Assembly (NCBI RefSeq): GCF_010671605.1
Contig: NZ_JAABOO010000004.1
Location: 186,001-250,000 of the forward strand
Direction: 5' to 3'
Length of the DNA stretch: 64,000 bases
DNA from: Leptobacterium flavescens
GTDB lineage: Bacteria > Bacteroidota > Bacteroidia > Flavobacteriales > Flavobacteriaceae
Under the pieces are notes generated by a model that made no database searches, had not been told where the DNA came from, and saw only the letters and a list, made by a program, of their open reading frames with translations. This document shows positions 46,247 to 55,495 of this stretch, piece after piece (the stretch's first letter is position 1; the number at the start of each line of letters is the position of its first letter). A program made the translations under genes and the position numbers.

Positions 46247-46254
46247 TATCTTTG
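46247..46254 (+). promoter_or_regulatory. -7 box of the argS promoter
   Basis: TATCTTTG matches TAnnTTTG exactly and lies 10 bases before the ATG at 46265. No TTG is found at the usual distance upstream. Transcription would begin near 46260, giving a near-leaderless message, or the ATG at 46274 is used. Confidence 0.5.
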
Positions 46255-46264
46255 CAGCTTCAAA

Positions 46265-48052
46265 ATGAGATTCATGGATATTCAGCACTTGTTAAGCGCA
46301 AAAGTAAAGGAAGCTTTTTCGTCAATTTTTAATGCCACTCTGGAAACTGTAGAGTTTCAACCCACACGAAAAGATTTTGAAGGAGATATCACGGTTGTGT
46401 TTTTTCCAATGTTGAGGGTAGTTAAAGGAAACCCGCAGCAAATAGGGCAGCAGTTGGGAGAATACCTGGTAGAGCATGTTGATGAAGTTGTGCGTTTTAA
46501 TGTGGTAAAAGGTTTTCTGAACCTGGTGATTGCCGATGAATTTTATTTGAATTTCTTTAATGACATTAAAGACGATGCGGATTTCGGGTCTGTAAAAGTA
46601 TCTGACGATTCAGATGTGGTTATGGTAGAATATTCTTCTCCCAATACCAATAAACCCCTTCACCTGGGGCATATCCGGAATAACTTACTCGGGTATTCCG
46701 TGTCTGAGATCCTGAAGGCAAGCGGAAAAAAAGTATACAAAACCCAGATCATTAATGACAGGGGAATACATATCTGTAAGTCCATGCTGGCCTGGCAAAG
46801 GTTCGGAAATGGCGAAACCCCTGAATCTACAGGTTTAAAAGGGGATAAGCTGGTCGGGAACTATTATGTGGCTTTCGACAAGGCCTATAAAGCCGAGATA
46901 GAAGAGCTCGTTGCCGGAGGAATGGATAAGAAACAAGCCGAAAAAGAAGCTCCGATCTTACTGGAAGCTCAGCAAATGCTTAGAAAATGGGAATCCGGAG
47001 ATGAAGAGACCGTAGCTTTATGGAAAAAGATGAACCAGTGGGTATACAATGGCTTTGAGGTAACTTATAAGAACCTGGGAGTTGATTTCGACTCTTATTA
47101 TTACGAGAGTAATACCTATCTGCTGGGGAAGGATGTTGTGGCAGACGGACTTGAAAAAGGGGTATTCTTTAAAAAAGAAGACGGGAGTGTATGGATAGAC
47201 CTTAGTGACGAAGGCCTGGATGAGAAGATCGTTCTCAGGGCAGACGGGACTGCGGTTTATATGACACAGGATATAGGAACTGCAATTCAGCGGGTAAAAG
47301 ATCATCCCGATATCAACGGAATGGTATATACCGTAGGGAATGAGCAGGATTATCATTTTAAGGTTTTGTTTACCATCCTGAAAAAACTGGGATATGACTG
47401 GGCAAAACAACTATATCACCTTAGCTACGGAATGGTGGATCTTCCGTCCGGAAAGATGAAAAGCCGTGAAGGGACTGTGGTAGATGCAGACGACCTGATC
47501 GTTGAGATGGCGAATACAGCCGGAGAGATATCGGAAGAACTTGGGAAACTTGAAGGTTACTCGGAAGAGGAAAAGCAGTCACTGTATAGAACCATAGGCC
47601 TGGGGGCTTTAAAATATTATATCCTTAAGGTGGATCCAAGGAAACGTATCCTCTTTAATCCGGAAGAATCTGTAGATTTTCAGGGAAATACAGGGCCGTT
47701 TATTCAATATACTTACGCAAGGATTCAATCTATTCTAAGAAAAGCCGGATTTGATCATTCTCAGAGGATATCTTCGGTTAAGGTTCATGAAAAGGAAAAA
47801 GAACTGCTAAAACAACTGCAGTTATTCCCGGAGATCATTCAACAGGCTGCTGCTAATTACAGCCCCGCGCTGATCTCAAATTACACCTATGACCTGGTAA
47901 AGGAGTTTAATTCTTTTTACCAGAATGTCTCTATTCTGGGAGCTGAGGATGAAACCGAAAAAGTATTCAGGGTACAACTGTCCAAAAAAGTAGGGGAGGT
48001 TATTCAATCTGCTTTCCGTTTACTGGGAGTGGATGTTCCCGAGAGAATGTAG
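46265..48052 (+). CDS. argS: Arginyl-tRNA synthetase
   Basis: Class I synthetase charging tRNA-Arg. The 595-residue product has the N-terminal additional domain, the HIGH-type motif in SPNTNKPLHLGHIRNN (about residues 124-139), the YVTQDIGTA-like region (YMTQDIGTA) and the DALR anticodon-binding domain at the C-terminus ending FRLLGVDVPERM. The KMSKS-like loop reads SGKMKSREGTVVD. The start may be at 46265 or at the ATG at 46274. Confidence 0.97.
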   Translation: MRFMDIQHLLSAKVKEAFSSIFNATLETVEFQPTRKDFEGDITVVFFPMLRVVKGNPQQIGQQLGEYLVEHVDEVVRFNVVKGFLNLVIADEFYLNFFNDIKDDADFGSVKVSDDSDVVMVEYSSPNTNKPLHLGHIRNNLLGYSVSEILKASGKKVYKTQIINDRGIHICKSMLAWQRFGNGETPESTGLKGDKLVGNYYVAFDKAYKAEIEELVAGGMDKKQAEKEAPILLEAQQMLRKWESGDEETVALWKKMNQWVYNGFEVTYKNLGVDFDSYYYESNTYLLGKDVVADGLEKGVFFKKEDGSVWIDLSDEGLDEKIVLRADGTAVYMTQDIGTAIQRVKDHPDINGMVYTVGNEQDYHFKVLFTILKKLGYDWAKQLYHLSYGMVDLPSGKMKSREGTVVDADDLIVEMANTAGEISEELGKLEGYSEEEKQSLYRTIGLGALKYYILKVDPRKRILFNPEESVDFQGNTGPFIQYTYARIQSILRKAGFDHSQRISSVKVHEKEKELLKQLQLFPEIIQQAAANYSPALISNYTYDLVKEFNSFYQNVSILGAEDETEKVFRVQLSKKVGEVIQSAFRLLGVDVPERM

Positions 48053-48053
48053 G

Positions 48054-50594
48054 TCAGAACCGTATTCTGAAACTGAGATTGGGAGTAATTCCCAGTGACT
48101 GGCTGTTTACTCTTTGCACACGTTCGTCGGTATCGGTAAGACGGAAATAGGTGTTTATGGTATTTTCTTTATCCAGGACGTTTAAAACCGATGCACTCAG
48201 TGTTGCCTGGACATCTTCACTTAACTGGAAATCATATATTGCCGAGATATCGGTTCTTAAAAAATCATCCAGGTTTTCCGCATTGGGGGCTTCGTAATTA
48301 ATAACCGATGGCACTACTCCTTCGTTTACAGGATCATCCCTGTCCGGAAGGGTAAACGGCCTACCGCTCCTCCATTTGAATCCGACAGCCAGTTTCAGGT
48401 TCCTGATCGTATAGGTCCCGGCAAGACTGAGGGAGTGCCTGATATCGGCATTATTCGGAAAACTCGAAGGTACCAGCGTTTCAAAGGTATAATCGTTTTT
48501 ACCCAATGTGTAACTGAACCAGGTACTGAAACGATTATTCTGTTTGTTAACGAGAAATTCGATCCCCTTTACCCTGTATTCCCCGACCGCATTCTGAAAC
48601 TGGTTCTGATCAAGAAAACCCTGGCTCCTGGTCGTTATCCCCTCTACTTGTTTGTAAAAGGCATTAGTGCTGATATACCAACCCTTGTAATTATAATCCA
48701 AACCTATAGCTCCCTGCTTACTGGTAATAATAGGGATGAGGTTTTCATCAGCGAGGACCCATCTCCTGGTATCTATCCCTAAAAAATCTTCCTGAAGATC
48801 GATGATCTGTGAAGTGAATTGACTTTTAAATTCGCCCTGCAGATTGGCAGACAGGGAATTGTTGAGTTTGTGGTTAATATTCAACCGGGGTTCTACGATA
48901 AAACGATTGAACTTTTCTGCGTAATTAAGGCGGACCCCTCCCCTGATATAGGTTCGGTTCCTCTTCCAGCTCAATTCGGTAAAGAAGGCATGATTATCCA
49001 GCACATCTTTATCCGTCTCGAAAAAACGAGGAAGGTTGATATCTACGGCATTGGTAATCCCGACTTCATAAAACTGGTATCCGCTGTTCAGGAGCAGGAA
49101 ATCACCGAGCTTCAGCTCTGCGTGCACCTTAAAACCAGTTTCCAGAACCTCATTGTTCTGTTCCAGCCGCTGACCCGACCTGATATCAAAATTTACCGCA
49201 TCTATATTGTAACGGGTAAAGTAACCGAATACCGAGGTGGTAAAGTTTTCATTCCACTTGCGGTCCCAATGCCCGCCCAAAGCAATATTTTGCTGTTCCA
49301 GGGTACTGGTCCTGGTATCCTCTTCTTCCAGGCCGAATTCTTCATAGGACAATTCATTTCGTACATTGATAAAGCTCAGCCTGAGCTCATCTTTGTCGCT
49401 GGCATCGAATAATAATTTAGCCGCATAATCGTGAAAGAAGAAATTCTCGTTCCCGGTAACTTCCCGGTCTACGTTAACTCCCTGTTCGGTGATCTCCGTA
49501 TCCTGGAAGGAACGCTCGAAATACTGGTTAAAGGTGGGGGTGTTTAAAAAATCGGTTACGGATCTTCTTGCCGAAAGCTGGGCGGACCATTTTTCGGCTA
49601 TAGGGATCTGTGTATAAAAATCGGCACTGATGAGGTTAAAACCGGCGCCTCCCGAAAAAGAAGAGGTAACCTCGTTCTTTGTCCTTATGTCTATAGTACT
49701 GGAAACTCCGTCGTTAAAACGTGCACTGGTACCGTTCTTAATAACATCTATCTTCTCGGTCAGATAAGGATTAAATGCCGAAATAAGCCCGAAAAAATGG
49801 CCTGTATGGTACATTTTTATTCCATCCCAGAGGATAAGGTTCTGGTCGTGCGTACCTCCTCTGATATTAATATTGGAGATGGTCTCATCTATACTTTCCA
49901 CTCCCGGAAGGGCCTGAATGGTCTGAAGGATATCCGGATCTGAAAGCCCGGGGAGAATACCGAAATTCTGAGGATAAACGGCAACGGTCCCGTCTACTTC
50001 CTTATTGATACCCTGGGTAAGATAATTTACCAGTACCACTTCATCCAACCGCTGGATCTCCGAGATCATAAAAATAATAGGGCAACCTTCTCTTTCGGCA
50101 AACCTTCTTGCAGGGACATTAATGGTCTCATAACCGAGGAACTTAATTCGCAACTGCGCATCCAGCGGAACTTCCTTAAAACTAAAAGACGCATTCTGAT
50201 CGGAAATGGTCCGAAGGGAAGTACCTATCACTTCTATGGAAGCCCCTTCCAGGCCGCTATTGGTGTTAAAATCCTTTATGGAACCGCAGACCTCCCGCAG
50301 AATGGTTACCCTGCTAATGGCAATAAAGCGTTTGTCCAGGATACGGTAATCCAGAGAACTTTCTTTTCGCAGGAAATTAAGGGCTTGCTTTAAGGAGCCG
50401 AACTGCTCCCTGTTTGTAACTAGAACATCATTAATATCGGCATCCTGATAGGAGAATTTAACGTCGAACTGCTGTTCAATTTTTTGCAGGACGTCCCTTA
50501 AGGCTATCTTTTCCGATTTGGTTTGTGAGAGGATTGAGGAAGAAGTCAGCCAGGTAAAAATGAAAAAAAGAGTTTTTAACCTAAGGCTATTCAC
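48054..50594 (-). CDS. TonB-dependent receptor with STN signalling domain
   Basis: An 846-residue outer-membrane receptor. After a signal peptide (~1-24) it has an STN/secretin-type N-terminal domain (~30-95, VLQKIEQQFDVKFSYQDADI), a carboxypeptidase-regulatory-like domain (~100-165), a plug domain (~190-300, ALPGVESIDETISNINIRGG) and a beta-barrel ending NLSFRIRF. The STN domain is the element that signals through a FecR-type anti-sigma. There is no SusD partner, so this is not a glycan-uptake pair. Its ATG overlaps the FecR gene by 8 bases. Ligand is unknown. Confidence 0.93.
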   Translation of the reverse strand: MNSLRLKTLFFIFTWLTSSSILSQTKSEKIALRDVLQKIEQQFDVKFSYQDADINDVLVTNREQFGSLKQALNFLRKESSLDYRILDKRFIAISRVTILREVCGSIKDFNTNSGLEGASIEVIGTSLRTISDQNASFSFKEVPLDAQLRIKFLGYETINVPARRFAEREGCPIIFMISEIQRLDEVVLVNYLTQGINKEVDGTVAVYPQNFGILPGLSDPDILQTIQALPGVESIDETISNINIRGGTHDQNLILWDGIKMYHTGHFFGLISAFNPYLTEKIDVIKNGTSARFNDGVSSTIDIRTKNEVTSSFSGGAGFNLISADFYTQIPIAEKWSAQLSARRSVTDFLNTPTFNQYFERSFQDTEITEQGVNVDREVTGNENFFFHDYAAKLLFDASDKDELRLSFINVRNELSYEEFGLEEEDTRTSTLEQQNIALGGHWDRKWNENFTTSVFGYFTRYNIDAVNFDIRSGQRLEQNNEVLETGFKVHAELKLGDFLLLNSGYQFYEVGITNAVDINLPRFFETDKDVLDNHAFFTELSWKRNRTYIRGGVRLNYAEKFNRFIVEPRLNINHKLNNSLSANLQGEFKSQFTSQIIDLQEDFLGIDTRRWVLADENLIPIITSKQGAIGLDYNYKGWYISTNAFYKQVEGITTRSQGFLDQNQFQNAVGEYRVKGIEFLVNKQNNRFSTWFSYTLGKNDYTFETLVPSSFPNNADIRHSLSLAGTYTIRNLKLAVGFKWRSGRPFTLPDRDDPVNEGVVPSVINYEAPNAENLDDFLRTDISAIYDFQLSEDVQATLSASVLNVLDKENTINTYFRLTDTDERVQRVNSQSLGITPNLSFRIRF

Positions 50595-51492
50595 TATATA
50601 AAGTTACTGATTTTTCCTCAATATTATATTTTATTCTAAGTGGTATACAAATCGATTGTAATGCCAGTTCTAAATTGTTATGGGTAAAGCCTCCGCTAAA
50701 AAGAAGGTCTTCGTTAATCCCTTCTTTTACAAGGGAAATATCGTATTGTCTTTCCAGTTCATCCAGCACGAACCTCAGCGGAATGCTTTTAAAAGTACTT
50801 TCTTTATTTATCCAGTGAGGGGTCATTTCGGAAAGGTCGTTTTCCTGGAACAGTTCGCCGTCAAACATTTTTACACCATCACCTACCGTTAGGGTATTCT
50901 CCATATTCCTGTGTATTACCTTAACAATACCTTCGTAACAGCTTACCTCAAAATAACCTTCCCTGCTTTTTACATTAAACTGGGTGCCAACCACCCTTAC
51001 GATCCCTGAAGAAGTTACGACATCAAATGTTTGTCCTTTAGCTACCTTAAAATAGGCTTCTCCTTTTAGTTGGACTTCCCGTTTTTTATCCCAGGTACTT
51101 TTACTGAAATTCATAACGGATTTGGCGTTCAGAATAACTTCTGAATCATCGGGTAAAAGAAAGGTCTTTTGCTCCGCTACCTTGGTAACTATTTCTGTTT
51201 CTCTCTGATTTAAAAAGTAATAAGACCCGATAACAATCACAAAAATGGCGGCAACCCTCATCAGTAATTTAACCGGCCGGAATTTGACGACCTTGGATTC
51301 GGATTGAGCGGGGATCTTGTCCTGAAGCTTTTTAAACTCTTCCAGTATATTGTAATCAGGACTACCGAGCTTATCCATATGCTCGACAATTTTTGCATAA
51401 GAATGGTACTCTTCAGTCTTTTTAAACTCCTGAAGTTCCTGCTCACTGAGTGAGCCTTCCATCCATCTCGCTAAGAAATTTTCCTGATCCAT
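50587..51492 (-). CDS. FecR-family anti-sigma factor
   Basis: A 301-residue inner-membrane signalling protein. The N-terminal cytoplasmic part (ENFLARWMEGSLSEQELQEFKK) holds the sigma-binding region; one membrane segment lies near residues 75-98 (LLMRVAAIFVIVIGSYYFL); then the FecR periplasmic domain (FLLPDDSEVILNAKSVMNFSK...GEAYFKVAKGQTFDV) and a C-terminal domain LEIALQSI-like (LELALQSICIPLRIKY) that contacts the receptor. It is between the sigma and receptor genes. Confidence 0.93.
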   Translation of the reverse strand: MDQENFLARWMEGSLSEQELQEFKKTEEYHSYAKIVEHMDKLGSPDYNILEEFKKLQDKIPAQSESKVVKFRPVKLLMRVAAIFVIVIGSYYFLNQRETEIVTKVAEQKTFLLPDDSEVILNAKSVMNFSKSTWDKKREVQLKGEAYFKVAKGQTFDVVTSSGIVRVVGTQFNVKSREGYFEVSCYEGIVKVIHRNMENTLTVGDGVKMFDGELFQENDLSEMTPHWINKESTFKSIPLRFVLDELERQYDISLVKEGINEDLLFSGGFTHNNLELALQSICIPLRIKYNIEEKSVTLYSE

Positions 51493-51548
51493 TTTCTTTG
51501 ACTTTCAATTGTATAACAGCTTAGTTTTAAAAAACCCTACCCTGAGAA

Positions 51549-52061
51549 TTAAATTTTACCGATTTCTTTTCTCAGTGAGACCAGTGCTCCGTGGATCCTT
51601 TTTTCTACTGCCTTTACCGATATATCTAAGAGTTGTGCAATCTCCGAGTACTTTTTTCCATCAATCCTGTTAAGTAAAAATGCTTCTCTCTGACCTTCGG
51701 TAAGGCTGTTTATAGCGCGTTGCAACTTCTCATCATACTGTTTTTCCTCCATTAAATATTCAGGATTCTCATCCGTATGTGTTCTTTGCGGGCTGTTTTT
51801 ATAGTTTAAAACCACTTTCTGATGTGCCACTTCATTTAAAAAGAGGTTATTTGCTACTGTATATAAAAATGATTTGGATTTTTCAAAAGAGACGTCTCTG
51901 CACTTCTGCCACAACTTGATAAAAGCCTCCTGAACTATGTCTGCGGCTTTATTCTGATCTCCACATTTGTAATAAATAAAATTACGTATGGTAGTAGCAT
52001 GTTCCATGAATACAGACTGGAAAACTTTTTCTTCACAAACATGCTCTTTGTTGTCTTGCAT
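51549..52061 (-). CDS. FecI-like ECF sigma factor
   Basis: A 170-residue sigma factor with region 2 (AADIVQEAFIKLWQKCRDVSFEKSKSFLYTVANNLFLNEVAHQK) and region 4 (LTEGQREAFLLNRIDGKKYSEIAQLLDISVKAVEKRIHGALVSLRK). With FecR and the receptor it forms a cell-surface signalling system that senses an external ligand. It is divergent from an acidic repeat lipoprotein gene, a possible target. Confidence 0.94.
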   Translation of the reverse strand: MQDNKEHVCEEKVFQSVFMEHATTIRNFIYYKCGDQNKAADIVQEAFIKLWQKCRDVSFEKSKSFLYTVANNLFLNEVAHQKVVLNYKNSPQRTHTDENPEYLMEEKQYDEKLQRAINSLTEGQREAFLLNRIDGKKYSEIAQLLDISVKAVEKRIHGALVSLRKEIGKI

Positions 52062-52086
52062 AAATGGCGTCTAAATCTACTCCTAA

Positions 52087-52155
52087 CAAATTTATTTAAA
52101 AAAAAGTTAATATTTAGGTAGGGTTTTTTAATTGTAAACTGTTTTGTTAACAAAA
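52087..52155. promoter_or_regulatory. Divergent promoter region: sigma gene / repeat lipoprotein
   Basis: On the minus strand TAAATTTG (52087-52094) is a perfect -7 box, 26 bases before the sigma ATG. On the lipoprotein side lies the 14 bp palindrome TTTTGTTAACAAAA (52142-52155), 27 bases before the ATG at 52183. Each half contains TTTTGTTAAC, close to the AAC-type -35 element, but a matching -10 is not clear. Confidence 0.45.
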
Positions 52156-52182
52156 GCATGTTAAACCAAATTTAAACGTATC

Positions 52183-53928
52183 ATGAAAAATGTCATTAAA
52201 AATCTAGTGTTAAGTGCCCTATTAATACTAATTACATTTACTTCTTGTCAAGAAGAAATAGACGTAGTAGGTCCGGATACAACAACAGAAGAAAACATAC
52301 AGGCCAGCTCTGAGACTGCGCAATTGATCACACAAACAACAGCTAATGACGGTTCTTTCGATAATATTATCGACGGATCCAGTTGTATTAATGTTGTTTT
52401 CCCGATTACGGTTACCGTAAACGGATTGGAAATTATAATAGATTCACGTATGGATCTTCATATCATTGAAGAGATCTTTGATGAATTTGAAGACGATGAG
52501 GATCTTTTGGAGATCATTTTTCCTATCACGATCGTTAACGGTGAGCACGAAGAGATCACTATTAACAACAGAGAAGAATTAGAAGATGTGATCGAGGAAT
52601 GTATTGAAGGAGGAGATGATGATGATATTGAGTGTATAGACTTTAAATACCCTCTTACTTTCTTCACTTTTGATACCAATAACCAGCAATCCAACAGAGT
52701 GGTGGTTGAGAACGACCGTCAGCTTCACAGGTTTTTCAGATCACTGGAGCCCACAGATGTGGTAAGTATTCAGTACCCTGTGACTCTTATACTGTTTGAC
52801 GGTTCTGAAATTGTAGTAGACAGTAATCAGGAACTGGCACAGGCACTTCGCGAGGCAAGAGAATTATGTGATGAAGATGATGATAATGACTTTAATGATG
52901 ACGATTTTACCAAAGAACGTCTGGATGCCCTTCTCGTAGAATGCCCATGGGTAGTGAGAGAAGTGAGAAGAAATGATCAGGACAACACCGATCAGTACAG
53001 AGAATTTGTAATGTTCTTTAATGAAAACGGAAGTGTTGTGGTTCGCGACAGGAACGGGAATCAGATAGACGGAGAATGGTCTACAAGAGTTACAGACATG
53101 GGTGCTCTGTTAACACTGGAGTTTGATGAATTGGTAGACTTCAACCTTGAATGGTTCGTATACGATATCGGAGAAGGAAGGATCAAACTGTTTACCGAAG
53201 GAGGAAACAGGATCGTGATGAAACAAAACTGTGATATTGACAATATATCTGTAGAACGTGCCAAGGCATTTTTACAGGAATGCTTCTGGAGAGTAGCAAG
53301 ACTGGAGATCGATGGAACTGATATGGAGGATGATTATCTGGGAACTCCGTTGAAGTTTGAAGAAGAAGGTGTTGTGAAACTGAGAGTGAACGGGGAATTT
53401 GTTACCGGTGAATGGGATGTGCTTCAAACCAATCTTGGATTTGTACTGCAAATGACCTTCGAAGGCAGACCTGAATTGAATCTGTTCTGGTTGATCATCG
53501 TCCTTGAAGAAGACAGGATTGCACTGGTAAACCAAAACAGTCAGTTATTACTCAGAAGATTCTGTCCGGATGACATTGACGGAGATGTTAATGAGATCAA
53601 TGAGATCCTTAATGACGGAGAATGGGAAGTTGCCCTTTACAGTGAAGGTGATCAGGATATGACCGAGGAATTTAACGGATTTGTTATAGACTTCCTTGAG
53701 AACGGTGGAGTGTTTGTAGAGGGAAATGGTCAGATCATAGACGGATCCTGGCTGGTTAGAAGAGATGATGGAAAACTGAAGCTTGAATTGAACTTCGGAC
53801 TGGAACCACCTTTTGATGAGTTGAACGACGACTGGAAGATCGTTGAGGTGAGTGCCAACAGAATTGAGGTGAGAGATATAAGCGGAGGTGACGGTACCGA
53901 GCAGGTATTAGTATTCGAGAAATTGTAA
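52183..53928 (+). CDS. Large acidic repeat lipoprotein, function unknown
   Basis: A 581-residue surface-type lipoprotein. The signal ends in the lipobox TFTSC (Cys22). Four short repeats follow at about 68-100, 108-140, 151-188 and 192-229, each with a hydrophobic [FY]P[IVL]T core, then V-x-[IV]-x2-[SN]-x-x-[ED]-L and acidic stretches. Three longer repeats (246-350, 356-461, 472-581) each have a W-x-V beta unit, F-N-E-N-G-x-V and G-E-W/G-S-W motifs, like half of a lipocalin-like barrel. Asp/Glu-rich linkers such as DEDDDNDFNDDD suggest calcium binding. It faces the FecI/FecR/TonB-receptor set and is unlike known SusD-type partners. Confidence 0.85.
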   Translation: MKNVIKNLVLSALLILITFTSCQEEIDVVGPDTTTEENIQASSETAQLITQTTANDGSFDNIIDGSSCINVVFPITVTVNGLEIIIDSRMDLHIIEEIFDEFEDDEDLLEIIFPITIVNGEHEEITINNREELEDVIEECIEGGDDDDIECIDFKYPLTFFTFDTNNQQSNRVVVENDRQLHRFFRSLEPTDVVSIQYPVTLILFDGSEIVVDSNQELAQALREARELCDEDDDNDFNDDDFTKERLDALLVECPWVVREVRRNDQDNTDQYREFVMFFNENGSVVVRDRNGNQIDGEWSTRVTDMGALLTLEFDELVDFNLEWFVYDIGEGRIKLFTEGGNRIVMKQNCDIDNISVERAKAFLQECFWRVARLEIDGTDMEDDYLGTPLKFEEEGVVKLRVNGEFVTGEWDVLQTNLGFVLQMTFEGRPELNLFWLIIVLEEDRIALVNQNSQLLLRRFCPDDIDGDVNEINEILNDGEWEVALYSEGDQDMTEEFNGFVIDFLENGGVFVEGNGQIIDGSWLVRRDDGKLKLELNFGLEPPFDELNDDWKIVEVSANRIEVRDISGGDGTEQVLVFEKL

Positions 53929-53981
53929 AACTTCATATATAGTGTTTTAGGTTTAGTTAGGTTACATTAAACCCCCAAGCC

Positions 53982-54020
53982 GAGGCAGCTTTTTCCAGGA
54001 AAAGCTGCCTCTCTTCTTTT
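53982..54020 (+). terminator. Rho-independent terminator after the lipoprotein
   Basis: GAGGCAGCTTTT (53982-53993) pairs with AAAAGCTGCCTC (54000-54011) around a 6-base loop, a perfect 12 bp stem, followed by TCTTCTTTT. It ends the repeat-lipoprotein gene. Confidence 0.88.
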
Positions 54021-54196
54021 AGGTTAAATGATTGGTATATTGCGATCTAGGGCCTGAAATCAGTGCTTTTAAAAGTCTTTTTACTCTGAAAAAATTAGAT
54101 AGTTAATCGATTTTTACTATATTAGTGCAGCTAATTCCATTAATTTAAAGCCCTCCAATTATTATTTTTAGCCCCCCATCAGGATAGTTTAACCTA
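54021..54196. other. AT-rich intergenic stretch
   Basis: Between the terminator and the next gene lies AT-rich sequence with no ORF. No clear TAnnTTTG box is seen, though a promoter for the gene starting at 54197 must lie here. Nothing else is evident. Confidence 0.4.
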
Positions 54197-55369
54197 ATGC
54201 GATTCGCTATGACTCTTAAAAAAGGCCTCCTGATTTTAGTGTTCGCTATTCCTTTTAATCTGTGTAGTCAGGTGGGTATAGGAACCTCAACTCCCGATCC
54301 GTCATCCATATTGGATATTAACTCAACAGACAAGGGACTCTTGATACCAAGAATGTCCGAATCTCAACGAAATTCTATTACCAGCCCCGTTGCCGGTCTG
54401 ATGATCTACCAAATCGATAACAGCCCCGGATTCTATTATTACAACGGAAGCGGCTGGTTCTCTGTTGCTTCTTCCAGCGGAGATAATCTCGGAAACCATA
54501 CAGCCACACAAACCTTTGATCTATCCGGACAGCAGATCACCAATGCCTCTTCTATGGAGCTTATGGGAACAAGTACTACCGTTTTTGGCTTTAACCGCTT
54601 TGATGCAGGAGATACGGCAAACGACCAATTCCGGCTTACCGCCAACGGTACGACCGTTTTCGGGATACTGGGAGATGGTAGGGTAAATACCAGGGGTAAT
54701 ATCCTTATGGTAAACAATGCTACCGTAGATAATATTGATCTATCTGAAATGATTGGTATAACGGGAGCAAATCTCGGTACCTTTTCAGGAAGCACCCTGG
54801 CAGACGGCTTGTCGGTCAAGGAAGCCCTGCAGGTGCTGGAAAATGCGGTAGAAGCTGTTTTGCCATCCCAGATCAATGATGAAAGCAAGACCATCGGTAA
54901 AAAAAGTCAGACTGCGGCAGAGGCCGAAATAAATACACCAAAATTCTCTGTATACAGGGAAGTAGACCTGAAACCCGAAGCCACCCGTTCTGATGTGGTG
55001 GTGAATTTTGACAAAGTAGAATTCGATACTGCAGGAGCTTATATTTCTTCCAATAATAGCTATAAGATCCCTTTTTCGGGCACTTATTTTATTCAGTTTC
55101 AGTGCAGAATGGATTATTCTGAGCTGGAAGGGATAGAAGAAGTAAAAAATACGGCTTATCTGAAGCTTTTCAGTAACGGTCGTGAAATATCAAAATCTCC
55201 TATTTTGTTTACGCTTTCCGGAGGGGATGCGGCTATTAACCTGTTCAGATCCTTTGAGGAAGGAGACCTTATACAGGCGGTGATCAACATAGGTAGCAGG
55301 AATATCCTTATTACCGGTGGCCCAATGAGAAATCACACAACATCTTTTAGCGGATTTATGGTAAAATAG
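54197..55369 (+). CDS. Exported protein with C1q-like C-terminal domain
   Basis: A 390-residue secreted protein (signal peptide to about NLCSQ). Its start VGIGTSTPDPSSILDINSTDKGLLIPRM is typical of flavobacterial tail-fibre-like or surface proteins. The C-terminal ~130 residues (DKVEFDTAGAYISSNNSYKIPFSGTYFIQFQCRM...TTSFSGFMVK) resemble the C1q/TNF-like jelly-roll fold. The middle is a low-complexity beta region. An internal ATG at 54209 could be the true start. Function is unknown; binding or adhesion is a guess. Confidence 0.7.
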   Translation: MRFAMTLKKGLLILVFAIPFNLCSQVGIGTSTPDPSSILDINSTDKGLLIPRMSESQRNSITSPVAGLMIYQIDNSPGFYYYNGSGWFSVASSSGDNLGNHTATQTFDLSGQQITNASSMELMGTSTTVFGFNRFDAGDTANDQFRLTANGTTVFGILGDGRVNTRGNILMVNNATVDNIDLSEMIGITGANLGTFSGSTLADGLSVKEALQVLENAVEAVLPSQINDESKTIGKKSQTAAEAEINTPKFSVYREVDLKPEATRSDVVVNFDKVEFDTAGAYISSNNSYKIPFSGTYFIQFQCRMDYSELEGIEEVKNTAYLKLFSNGREISKSPILFTLSGGDAAINLFRSFEEGDLIQAVINIGSRNILITGGPMRNHTTSFSGFMVK

Positions 55370-55418
55370 GAGGCAGATATGTCACTTCTCCTCCCTGTTG
55401 AAATCCCTTAAAATAATA

Positions 55419-55472
55419 TTCGTTAATACGCATCAAATCATTAAATTTGCACTTTCCTGCCAGAAAGGCAGG
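55419..55472 (+). promoter_or_regulatory. ffh promoter and 5' leader hairpin
   Basis: TTCG (55419-55422, a TTTG variant), a 19 bp spacer and TAAATTTG (55442-55449) form a promoter. Just after, CCTGCC (55456-55461) and GGCAGG (55467-55472) make a hairpin at the very 5' end of the expected transcript, 24 bases before the ffh start. Confidence 0.55.
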
Positions 55473-55495
55473 GTATTCAGAAAAAGGCAAAGAAT

